A DNA stretch of 64,000 nt from JACCXG01 sp963834305 (GTDB taxonomy: Bacteria > Acidobacteriota > Vicinamibacteria > Vicinamibacterales > 2-12-FULL-66-21): assembly GCA_963834305.1 (NCBI GenBank), contig CAWIAX010000002.1, positions 1,674,001-1,738,000 of the forward strand, written 5' to 3'. Below are positions 44,545 through 52,977 of the stretch, piece by piece. Made by a program: the position numbers and the translations under genes. The notes below the pieces were generated by a model that made no database searches, was not told the origin of the DNA, and saw only the letters and a list, made by a program, of their open reading frames with translations. How positions within the stretch are numbered: the stretch's first letter is position 1; every line of letters begins with the position of its first letter.

Positions 44545-47500
44545 ATGCCACACATATCCGCCCGCCCGGCCCGACTGCCGCATCGGTTCGCCACGCTGCT
44601 GGGCGCGGCGCTGGCGGCCGCGGTGGCTGCCCTGCCGCCCATCGCCGCCGTGCAGGCGCAGCCTGACACCCGGTGCCGGATCGAGGGTACGACGAAGAGC
44701 GGCAGCCTGCCCCTTCCCGGCGTCGCGATCGTGGTGAAGTCGGGCAACACGGCGGCCGCCGCGACCTCGTCCGAGGGGAGCGGGCGATTTCAGATCACCG
44801 TGGCGCCGGGCACCTATCGCCTGACCGCCGAGCTGACCGGCTTTGTCGCCGCCGAGCGCGAGCTCACGGCCGGCCCCGGCAGCTGCGGCCAGGCAATCGA
44901 CTTCCAGCTGGCGATTGAACCGCGTGCCGCGCGTGCGGCCGGCGCAACTGCCAGCGCCGGGGCCGCGGCCTCGCCGGCGGCCCCGGCGCCCGGCCGCGGC
45001 GCCGCGCCCGGCGCACGCTTCGAGACGCTGGCGGTCCAGCAGCAGGCCGCGGTCGCGGCGGTGGCGGAGGCGGCATCGGATCGTGAAGCGGAAGAGGCCG
45101 CCACCCGCCAGCTCCTGCCCCCGGGCTTCTCCACCGACACGCCGGCGCAAGCCGTGGCGTTCACCGGCAACACCGCCAGCCTCGACCGCGGCATGATGGG
45201 CGAGCGCCTGGAGGCGATGGGACGCGGCGAGTTCGATCCCGTGTCGGGGGAGCTGCCGCCAGGGTTTGGCACCCCCGGCAGTCAGGGGGCCCCGGGAGGG
45301 TTCGGCGGCTTCGCGGGCCGTGGCGGTCCGGGGGCGGGACCCGGAGGACGCGGGGGTGCCGGCGAGCGCGCCGGCGGCCGCGGCGACTTCATGATCGGCG
45401 GCCGGGGCGGCCGCCAGGGCGGCTACACCGCCACCGTCACCTACGCCTTCGGCGGATCGGCGCTCGACGCGGCGCCCTACCAGCTGCGGTCCGACGCCGG
45501 AGCCGCCCGCGCCCCCTACACACGCCAGAACTTCGGGGGCACGGTTGGCGGGCCGATCAAGATCCCGGGCGTCTACGACGGCACCCGGCGAACCAGCTTC
45601 ACCTTCAGCTACGGCGGGAACCGCGGGAACGAGCTGTTCGATCAGTACGCCACGGTGCCCACCGAGGCGATGCGCGACGGCGCCTTCCCCGCCGGCGCGG
45701 GCCAGCTCGTGGACCCTGCCACGGGCCTGCCGCTGCCCGGCAACCGGATCCCCGCCGATCTGATCAGCCCGGCGGCGCGGGCGCTGCTCCGGTTCATTCC
45801 CTCGCCGAACCTGAGCGGCACCTCGCAGAACTATCACTACACGACCACGACCGGCTCGCTCGGCGACAACATCAGCGCCCGCGTGACGCACAATTTCACC
45901 CCCGCGGCGGCGGGGGCACGTGGCGCCGGCCGGGGCGCCGGCGGCCGCGGCGCGGGCGGCAGGGGCGGACGCGGCCAGCAGGGCACCTCCGTGCTGCTCA
46001 ACGCGCAGCTGCAGTACCGCCGTGCCAACAACGATCGCATCAACGTCTTCCCCACGCTCGGCGGCATCAACGACAGCTCGAGCCTGTCGGTTCCTGTGTC
46101 GCTCAACGTCGCCCACCGCCGCATGCTGCACAATGTCACCGTTGCGCTGTCGCGGACGCAGTCGCAGTCGCTGAATCGATACGCGAACGTCGAAGACGTC
46201 GCCGGCGCCGCCGGGATCACCGGCGTCGCCACCGATCCCTTCGCCTGGGGCGTGCCGGACCTGTCGTTCAGCAGCTTGACGAGCGTGCGCGATCTCGTCC
46301 CCTCGAGCCGGCGCGATACGCGGGTGTCCGCGGGCTACACCTGGTCGCGGCCGATCCGTCAGCACACGCTGCGGCTCGGCGGCGATTACCGCTGGGACAC
46401 GTCGAACAACCGGACCGATCCCAGTGCGCGCGGCGCCTTCGTGTTCACCGGGCTGTATGCCTCCGGCGGCTCGGTGGCCGCCCGCGGCGACGGCCTGGAT
46501 TTCGCCGACTTCCTCCTCGGCCTGCCGCAGCAGGCCAGCCTGCAACACGGCCCCGGCAACGTGCAGCTCACCGGCCGCTCGATGAGCCTCTTCGTCCAGG
46601 ACGACTGGCGGAAGAGCTCCGCGCTCACTTTCAATCTGGGCGTCCGCTACGAATTGCTCCGGCCGTTCGTGGAACGCAACGGCCAGATGGTCAACCTCGA
46701 CGCGGCGCCGGCCTTCACCGCCGTCACCCCGGTGGTCTCCGGCGGGACCGGCCCGTACAGCGGCGCCTTCCCCTCGGCGCTCATGCAGGCCGACACCAAC
46801 AACATCGCGCCCCGGGCCGGCCTGGCCTGGCGCATCAGGCCGGGCACGGTGCTGCGCGCCGGCTACGGCGTGGCCTTCAACGCCGGGTCGTATTCGTCCA
46901 TCGCCCGGCAGCTCGTGGGTCAGCCGCCGTTCGCCGTCACCAGCACCGCCGTCGGCACCGCGGCCGGAGCGCTGAGCCTGACCGATCCCCTCGCCACCGC
47001 TGCCCCGTCAGACACTACGAACAACTACGGGGTGCAGCGCGACTACGCGCTCGGCACCGTCCAGACCTGGAACGCCGACCTCTCCCGCGACGTCGCACAG
47101 GTGTGGAACCTCGGCGCCGGATACACCGAGATCCGCGGCTCCAGCCTCGACATGCTGCGCGCCCCCAATCGCGGCCCCACCGGCCTGCGCATCCAGGGAG
47201 TGCAGCCCTTCCTCTGGCAGACGTCCGAGGGATCGTCGGTGCTGCACGCCGCCACGTTCCGCGCGCGGCGGCGGCCGGTCCGGGGCATCGGCGCCGGCCT
47301 GACCTACACGCTGGCGCGCTCCCGCGACAACGCGTCCACGCTGGGCGGCGGCGGCAGCGTCGTGGCGCAGGACGACCAGGACCTCGACGCCGAGTGGGGC
47401 CTCTCGAGCTTCGACCGCCGCCATCAGCTCGCCGTGGACGGCAGCGTCGAGCTGCCGTTCGGGCCCGATCGGCGATGGCTGAACGGCGGCGGCCTGTGGG

Positions 47501-47958
47501 CCAGGCTCTTCGAGAACTGGCGCGCCTCGACGACATTCACCTGGCAGTCGGGCACCCCATACACGCCGCGGGTGACCGGCGCGGCGGCCGACGTCGCACG
47601 GGGCACCAACGGCACGCTGCGCGCCGACTACAGCGGCGCCCCGATCGGGGTCGGGAACCCGACGATCGATCTCTTCTTCAACACCGCCGCGTTCTCCCTG
47701 CCGGAGCCCGGGACCTTCGGCGACGCCCGCCGCAACCTGATCATCGGCCCCGGCAGCCGGCAGCTCAATGCCCAGCTCGCACGCGACGTCCGCTTCGGCC
47801 GCACCCGGGTCGCGACGATCCAGCTGAACGCGACCAACCTGCTCAACATGGTCAACTACGGCGCCATCGATACCGTCGTGAACTCGCCGACGTTCGGCCA
47901 GGTCCTCTCGGTGCGGCCGATGCGCTCGGTCCAGGCCAACGTCCGGTTCAGGTTCTGA
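44545..47958 (+). CDS. Oar-like TonB-dependent receptor with N-terminal carboxypeptidase-regulatory domain
   Basis: 1137 residues. A signal peptide (to about AAVQAQ, residue 32) is followed by a CarboxypepD_reg-like domain (about 38-125: GVAIVVKSGNTAAAATSSEG, VAPGTYRLTAELTGFVAAER). There is then a low-complexity part in place of a normal plug, including an RGG-rich segment (about 248-295). A large barrel runs to the end, with TonB-receptor stretches such as GGTVGGPIKIPGVYDGTRRT and SMSLFVQDDWRKSSALTFNL, and ends in FRF, a typical outer-membrane C-terminus. A second RGG-rich loop lies near 453-482. Oar-like receptors are numerous in acidobacteria and their substrates are mostly unknown. It follows the kinase gene and ends one base before the VWFA gene. 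Confidence 0.85.
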   Translation: MPHISARPARLPHRFATLLGAALAAAVAALPPIAAVQAQPDTRCRIEGTTKSGSLPLPGVAIVVKSGNTAAAATSSEGSGRFQITVAPGTYRLTAELTGFVAAERELTAGPGSCGQAIDFQLAIEPRAARAAGATASAGAAASPAAPAPGRGAAPGARFETLAVQQQAAVAAVAEAASDREAEEAATRQLLPPGFSTDTPAQAVAFTGNTASLDRGMMGERLEAMGRGEFDPVSGELPPGFGTPGSQGAPGGFGGFAGRGGPGAGPGGRGGAGERAGGRGDFMIGGRGGRQGGYTATVTYAFGGSALDAAPYQLRSDAGAARAPYTRQNFGGTVGGPIKIPGVYDGTRRTSFTFSYGGNRGNELFDQYATVPTEAMRDGAFPAGAGQLVDPATGLPLPGNRIPADLISPAARALLRFIPSPNLSGTSQNYHYTTTTGSLGDNISARVTHNFTPAAAGARGAGRGAGGRGAGGRGGRGQQGTSVLLNAQLQYRRANNDRINVFPTLGGINDSSSLSVPVSLNVAHRRMLHNVTVALSRTQSQSLNRYANVEDVAGAAGITGVATDPFAWGVPDLSFSSLTSVRDLVPSSRRDTRVSAGYTWSRPIRQHTLRLGGDYRWDTSNNRTDPSARGAFVFTGLYASGGSVAARGDGLDFADFLLGLPQQASLQHGPGNVQLTGRSMSLFVQDDWRKSSALTFNLGVRYELLRPFVERNGQMVNLDAAPAFTAVTPVVSGGTGPYSGAFPSALMQADTNNIAPRAGLAWRIRPGTVLRAGYGVAFNAGSYSSIARQLVGQPPFAVTSTAVGTAAGALSLTDPLATAAPSDTTNNYGVQRDYALGTVQTWNADLSRDVAQVWNLGAGYTEIRGSSLDMLRAPNRGPTGLRIQGVQPFLWQTSEGSSVLHAATFRARRRPVRGIGAGLTYTLARSRDNASTLGGGGSVVAQDDQDLDAEWGLSSFDRRHQLAVDGSVELPFGPDRRWLNGGGLWARLFENWRASTTFTWQSGTPYTPRVTGAAADVARGTNGTLRADYSGAPIGVGNPTIDLFFNTAAFSLPEPGTFGDARRNLIIGPGSRQLNAQLARDVRFGRTRVATIQLNATNLLNMVNYGAIDTVVNSPTFGQVLSVRPMRSVQANVRFRF

Positions 47959-47959
47959 G

Positions 47960-50017
47960 ATGAGGGCCGCCGCCATTGCCGTCGCCGTCGCCGCGCTCAC
48001 CATCGCGCACCCCCTCGCGCAGCAGCGCCCGATCTTCCGCAGCGGCCGCGACGTCGTCTCCATCGACGTCGTCGTCCGCGATCGCGAGGGCAACATCGTC
48101 CGCGGGCTGTCGCAGGCGGACTTCGAGATCCGGGAGGACGGCCGGCCGCAGGACGTGCTGGCCTTCACGTTCCAGGACATTGCCGGCCGTGCGGCGGGAG
48201 CGGCCGCAACCGTCGACCTGCTCGCGGGTGCCGCAACGAACATGGTGGCTCCCGCCCGCCCCGAGGCCGCGGCCCTGGAGCCCGCCGGCCCGTTGACGAC
48301 GGCTGCCGTGGCCGGACGCCGGCTCATCGTGCTGCTGTTCGACATCAGCTCGATGCAGCCGGAGGATGTGCAGCGGGCGGTTGATTCCGCGCGCCGCTAC
48401 GTCACCGACCAGATGGACGACGCGGACATGGTGGCCGTCGCCACGATCGCGTCCACACTGGACGTGCTGACCGACTTCACGTCCGACCGGGCCCGGGTGG
48501 ACGCGGCGCTGAGCCGGCTGGCCTACACCGACGGCCTGGCCACCGACGCGCCAGCGGCCAGCACGGCCGCCACCGACGAAGCCGCGGCCGCCGCCGACGA
48601 CACCGGGTCGGTCGAGGCCAGCGAGCTCGACATGTTCAACAACGACGTCCGGCTGCGCGCGCTCCGCACGCTGGCCGAGACGCTGGCTCCCATCGAGCAG
48701 AAGAAGGCGATCGTCTATTTCAGCGCCGGCATGGAGCGCAGCGGACAGGACAACGTCGTCGAGCTGCGAGCGGCGGTCAATGCCGCCGTGCGGGCGCACG
48801 TCGCGGTCTACCCGATCGACACGCGCGGGCTTCAGGCTGTGGTGCCGGGCGGCGACGCCCGGCAGGGCAGCGGCCGCGGCCAGGGCATGTTCTCCGGACG
48901 GGGCGTCGCGCAGCAGTTCTCGCGGCTCGCGGCGTCGCAGGACACGCTGACGTCGCTCGCCGCCGACACCGGCGGCCGCGCGTTCACCGACACGAACGAC
49001 TTCAGCGACGCCTTCACCCGCGTCCAGCGCGACCTGTCGGCCTATTACCTGCTCGGCTACAGCAGCACCAACACCGCAAAGGACGGCCGGTTCCGCCGCG
49101 TGCAGGTGCGCGTGAAGCGCGACGGCCTGCGCGTCGAGGCACGCGCCGGCTACTACGCCGCCCGCGACTTCCAGCACACCAGCCGTGGCGACCGCGAAAC
49201 CCAGCTCCAGGAGCAGCTGTTCGCCGACGTGTCCGCCACCGATCTGCCGGTCCTCGTGACCGGCGGGTTCTTCCGGCTCGCGGCCGACCGCTACTACGTG
49301 CCCATCTCGGTCGCCGTACCGGGCTCCGCGGTGCCGGTCGCGGCGGGGCGCGACAAGGCGACGCTGGACGTGCTCGGGATGGTCCGCGACGAGCAGGGGC
49401 GGCCGGTCGGCAGGATGCGCCAGACGATGGAGCTGGCGGCGGGGAAAGCGACCACGCTCGAAGGAAAACAGGTCCTCTATCAGTCAGGCGTCACGCTGCC
49501 GCCGGGGCGGTTCGCGGTCAAGGTCGTTGTCCGCGAGAACGCCAACGGGGCGATCGGGTCGTTCGAGGCGCCGATCGTCGTGCCGGAACTGAAGCAGGCG
49601 CCGGTGAAGGTCAGCTCGGTGGTCCTGAGCACGCAGCTGGAGCCCGCGCCGGGCCGCGGCCGGTCGGACAACCCGTTGATCCGCGATGGCCTGCAGCTCA
49701 TCCCCAACGTCACCCACGTCGTCGGGCGCGGCCAGAAGCTGTTCTTCTACTTCGAGGTCTACGAGCCGCTCGCGGCCGGCAACGGCGCACCGGACCTGCG
49801 CGCCAGCCTGGCGTTCTACCGGGGAAAAGTGAAAGTGCTCGATACGCCGGTGGTCGAGCGCACCGCACTCGATGAACCCGGCCGGCGGGCCGCGGTATTT
49901 CGCCTCGAAGTGCCGGCGGAGGCGTTCGAGGCCGGTCTCTACACCTGCCAGGTGAACGTCATCGACCGGGCCGCGGGAACGTTCGTGTTCCCGCGGCTGG
50001 TGCTGCTGATCCGCTGA
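47960..50017 (+). CDS. Secreted VWFA-related protein
   Basis: 685 residues; only one base separates its ATG from the receptor stop, so the two are co-translated. A signal peptide (MRAAAIAVAVAALTIAHPLA) precedes FRSGRDVVSIDVVVRDREGN and LSQADFEIREDGRPQDV, the family start. The A-domain has RRLIVLLFDISSMQPEDVQR, in which the metal motif DxSxS is partly kept (DISSM), and KAIVYFSAGMERSGQDNV, then AVYPIDTRGLQAV. DLSAYYLLGYSSTNTAKDGR closes the domain. The C-terminal 250 residues are beta-rich (VLGMVRDEQGRPVGRMRQTM). Its pairing with a receptor suggests a shared surface task, unknown in detail. Confidence 0.86.
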   Translation: MRAAAIAVAVAALTIAHPLAQQRPIFRSGRDVVSIDVVVRDREGNIVRGLSQADFEIREDGRPQDVLAFTFQDIAGRAAGAAATVDLLAGAATNMVAPARPEAAALEPAGPLTTAAVAGRRLIVLLFDISSMQPEDVQRAVDSARRYVTDQMDDADMVAVATIASTLDVLTDFTSDRARVDAALSRLAYTDGLATDAPAASTAATDEAAAAADDTGSVEASELDMFNNDVRLRALRTLAETLAPIEQKKAIVYFSAGMERSGQDNVVELRAAVNAAVRAHVAVYPIDTRGLQAVVPGGDARQGSGRGQGMFSGRGVAQQFSRLAASQDTLTSLAADTGGRAFTDTNDFSDAFTRVQRDLSAYYLLGYSSTNTAKDGRFRRVQVRVKRDGLRVEARAGYYAARDFQHTSRGDRETQLQEQLFADVSATDLPVLVTGGFFRLAADRYYVPISVAVPGSAVPVAAGRDKATLDVLGMVRDEQGRPVGRMRQTMELAAGKATTLEGKQVLYQSGVTLPPGRFAVKVVVRENANGAIGSFEAPIVVPELKQAPVKVSSVVLSTQLEPAPGRGRSDNPLIRDGLQLIPNVTHVVGRGQKLFFYFEVYEPLAAGNGAPDLRASLAFYRGKVKVLDTPVVERTALDEPGRRAAVFRLEVPAEAFEAGLYTCQVNVIDRAAGTFVFPRLVLLIR

Positions 50018-50020
50018 CCC

Positions 50021-50860
50021 TTACTGCTGGCTCAGGCTGACGTTGAGCGAAGTCGTTTCGCCGCTTCGGATGTCGACCGTCGCGGAGTACGGCCGGTAGC
50101 CCTCTTTCCGGATCTCGACCCGGTACGATCCCTCGGCCAGCTGCAGCGTCAGGTCGCCGGCCTGCGGCGACTCCCACCGCTCTCCGTCCACGATCACTTC
50201 CGCGTCAGTGGGCTGTACGCGGATTGCGACCGCCCCGTAGGTCGGCGCCTGAGCGCGCGAAGGGGGGACGCCGCGGCGCGGCGCCGGGACAGGTTGGCCC
50301 GGTGCCGGCGACGGCTGCGCCGCGCGCGGGTCGGGCACGGGCATCGAGTCCGGCGCCTCACCGGGCCGGAGCGGCTGCATGACGTGCTCGAGCTTCAGCG
50401 TCGCGCCCGGCCGGAACAGCACCTGCTGGCGGAACGTGCGGTGCCCTTCGAGGTAGAGCTCGAGCTCGTGTTCGCCCGGCTCCACGTGCAGCCGCTGGAG
50501 CCAGCCGTCGAAATCGTCCACGATGCCCACGAAGTAGCCGTCGATGAACACCTGCGTGTCCCTCGGCTGCACCTGCAGGCGGGCGGAGCCCCGATAGTCG
50601 GGGTAGTAGCGGTGATAGGGGTACGGCTGCGCGTAAACGGAGTAGGGAGACCAGCCGTACCAGCCGCTATACCAGCCGCCGTAGCTGTAGAACGGCGGGT
50701 AGTAGTACGAGCGGTAGGGTCGCGCGGCAACGTAGACGACCGACCGCGGGGCCGGACGCCGCACGACGCGCCGCTGCGCGGCAGCTTCGGCAGGAAGCAG
50801 CAGGGGCGCGGACAGGACGGCCGCAGCGGTCAGCAGAGTCAGTAATCGTGGGGAGCGCAT
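50021..50860 (-). CDS. PEGA-domain envelope protein
   Basis: 279 residues from ATG 50860, fixed by GGAGG seven bases upstream. A signal peptide (MRSPRLLTLLTAAAVLSAPL and on to AEAAAQ) is followed by a tyrosine/glycine-rich stretch (about 50-90: PYRSYYYPPFYSYGGWYSGW). A first PEGA-like repeat (ARLQVQPRDTQVFIDGYFVG), a proline-rich linker and a second PEGA domain (VAIRVQPTDAEVIVDGERWE, then GSYRVEIRKEGYRPYSATVD) complete it. PEGA domains are short surface beta modules often coupled to signalling proteins or lipoproteins. It converges with the VWFA gene, three bases apart. Function unknown. Confidence 0.85.
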   Translation of the reverse strand: MRSPRLLTLLTAAAVLSAPLLLPAEAAAQRRVVRRPAPRSVVYVAARPYRSYYYPPFYSYGGWYSGWYGWSPYSVYAQPYPYHRYYPDYRGSARLQVQPRDTQVFIDGYFVGIVDDFDGWLQRLHVEPGEHELELYLEGHRTFRQQVLFRPGATLKLEHVMQPLRPGEAPDSMPVPDPRAAQPSPAPGQPVPAPRRGVPPSRAQAPTYGAVAIRVQPTDAEVIVDGERWESPQAGDLTLQLAEGSYRVEIRKEGYRPYSATVDIRSGETTSLNVSLSQQ

Positions 50861-50995
50861 CCGGACCTCCAGAAGACAGGCCACGAACTCATCTGCAATG
50901 CTGGTACCCGGCAGGGCAATGCCGGTCAAAAGGAAATGCTGCGCCGGCACGTCACCTGCCGGTGTCAGGTGTCCGGAGTGCAGGACAGCGGGGAC

Positions 50996-52966
50996 TCAGG
51001 ACTGGGGATCCCTCGATAGCAGCTGACGCGCCAGCAGCACGTCGCTGTCGTCGCCGAGCAGGAACAGCACGTCACCCTCCCGCAGGCGCTCGTCGGGTGA
51101 CAACGTCGTGATGTAGCGGTCGCCCCGCTGGATCGCCAGCACCGACGCGTTGGTGTTCGCGCGCAGGTTGAGCTCCGCCATGCTGCGGCCGTTCCCCCAG
51201 TGGGCCGATTCGATGCGATGCGTCGAGACCGGCATCCGCTGGATGGCTTCCGGCAGTGACTGCATCATCGAGCGCGGCGCCCGCAGCGGGCGGAGGGACA
51301 CGGACTCCCGCCGGAAGATGTCGAGCAGCGGCTCGATCACGTTGCCCGGGATGTTCAGCCGGGCCAGCAGCTGCGCCACCACTTCGAGCGACGCCTCGAG
51401 CTCCTCGGCGACGGCCACCGTCGCCCCGGCGCTCTGCAGGCGGTCCGCTTCCAGGCGGTAGCGGGTCCGCACCACGATCGCGACGCCCGGTGCCAGCTCA
51501 CGGGCAGCCCGGACCATCCGGTAGGCCGCATCCGGATCGCTCAGCAGGCTGACGATCCCCAGCGCATGCTCGAGGCGGGCCGCGTGCAGGCTCTCGCGGC
51601 TGGTGGCATCGCCGTAGAAGATGAGATGTCCGTCCGCCCGGGCGCGGCGTACCGTCGCGCCGTTCAGCTCCAGGATCAGGTACGGCACGTTCAGGTCGCG
51701 CAGCGCGCGCGACACCAGCTGACCGCCGATCCCGAAGCCGAGCACGATGACATGCCCCGACAGCGGCGGGATGCCCGCTTCTATCGCGACCGGGGCGGTA
51801 CGGCCGCGCCGTGCTATCCACGCCCCGACCGCGGGGGCGATGCCCAGCAGCAGCGGGGTCAGCACCATCGTCGCCACGCTTGCGCCGAGCATGATCTGCC
51901 ACATCGCGACCGGCAGCAGGCCAGCCGCCAGCCCTGCCCGCCCGAGGATGAACGAGAACTCACCCACTTGCGCCAGGCCGATGCCGGCCGCCACGGCAAT
52001 CCGGACTGGTGAGGCCGACACCAGCAGCGCCGCGGTCGCGATTAGGGCCTTGATGACGATGATCCCGGCCGTGGCGCCAGCGACCAGGTGCCACTGCCGC
52101 ACGATCGTCGGGAAGTCGATCAACATGCCGAGCGAGATGAAGAACAGTCCCGACAGGACGTCCCGGACCGGCCGCACTTCGGCGTAGGCCTGGTGGCTGA
52201 ACTCGCTCTCGGCGAGCATCAGGCCGGCCAGGAAGGCACCGACCGCCATCGACAGCCCCATCAAGGTCCCCAGCCAGGCGGTCCCCACGGCCGCGACGAC
52301 GATGGCCAGCGGAAAGGCCTCGCGGCGCCCGCTCGCCGTCACCAGGCGCAGCAGCGCCGGCAGCACCAGCCGGCTGCCGCCGGCCACGGCGGCGATGGCC
52401 AGCAGCGCCTTGCCCAGCGCAATCGGCACCGCCGCCAGCGACGTCTGGCCCGACAGGATCGGCACCAGCAGCAGCAGGACGACGATCGCCAGGTCCTGGA
52501 GGAGCAGGATGCCGACGCTGAGGCGCCCGAATGGCGACGAGAGCTCGTTCCGCTCGGCCAGCCCCTTCAGCACGATGGCGGTGCTCGACAGCGCGACGAA
52601 CAGCCCGATGAACACGGCCAGGGGCAGCGCCGTCCCCACGACGGCCACCACCAGGGTCGCCACGACCGCCGCCGTGACGGTGATCTGAAGAGTGCCGGCC
52701 GCGAGGATGGTGCGCCAGATCTGCCGGACCGCGGCGAGCGAGAAATCCAGGCCGACGGTGAAGAGCAGCAGGACGATGCCGAGCTCGGCCAGCATCTCCA
52801 CGTCTTCCACCGTGCCAATGACGCGCAGGCCGCTCGGCCCGGTGACGACCCCCGCGACCATCATCGCCACGATCGCCGGCACGCGGGCGCGGGCCAGCGC
52901 GACCACCAGCACCAGCGCGATGGTGTAGATGAGGATGAGGGGCGGCAGCAGACCGTGGTCGGGCAT
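50996..52966 (-). CDS. KefB/RosB-type monovalent cation:proton antiporter with TrkA domains
   Basis: 656 residues. About 12 membrane spans of the CPA2 antiporter fold occupy residues 1-390, including LAELGIVLLLFTVGLDFSL, RLSVGILLLQDLAIVVLLLL and AVGAFLAGLMLAESEFSHQA. A TrkA-N domain follows (GHVIVLGFGIGGQLVSRALR for NAD binding), then a TrkA-C domain (about 565-650: LAIQRGDRYITTLSPDERLR). It should exchange K or Na for protons under nucleotide control. Starts 11 bases after the M14 peptidase stop, so probably in one transcript with it. Confidence 0.9.
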   Translation of the reverse strand: MPDHGLLPPLILIYTIALVLVVALARARVPAIVAMMVAGVVTGPSGLRVIGTVEDVEMLAELGIVLLLFTVGLDFSLAAVRQIWRTILAAGTLQITVTAAVVATLVVAVVGTALPLAVFIGLFVALSSTAIVLKGLAERNELSSPFGRLSVGILLLQDLAIVVLLLLVPILSGQTSLAAVPIALGKALLAIAAVAGGSRLVLPALLRLVTASGRREAFPLAIVVAAVGTAWLGTLMGLSMAVGAFLAGLMLAESEFSHQAYAEVRPVRDVLSGLFFISLGMLIDFPTIVRQWHLVAGATAGIIVIKALIATAALLVSASPVRIAVAAGIGLAQVGEFSFILGRAGLAAGLLPVAMWQIMLGASVATMVLTPLLLGIAPAVGAWIARRGRTAPVAIEAGIPPLSGHVIVLGFGIGGQLVSRALRDLNVPYLILELNGATVRRARADGHLIFYGDATSRESLHAARLEHALGIVSLLSDPDAAYRMVRAARELAPGVAIVVRTRYRLEADRLQSAGATVAVAEELEASLEVVAQLLARLNIPGNVIEPLLDIFRRESVSLRPLRAPRSMMQSLPEAIQRMPVSTHRIESAHWGNGRSMAELNLRANTNASVLAIQRGDRYITTLSPDERLREGDVLFLLGDDSDVLLARQLLSRDPQS

Positions 52967-52977
52967 CCCTGAGTCGA

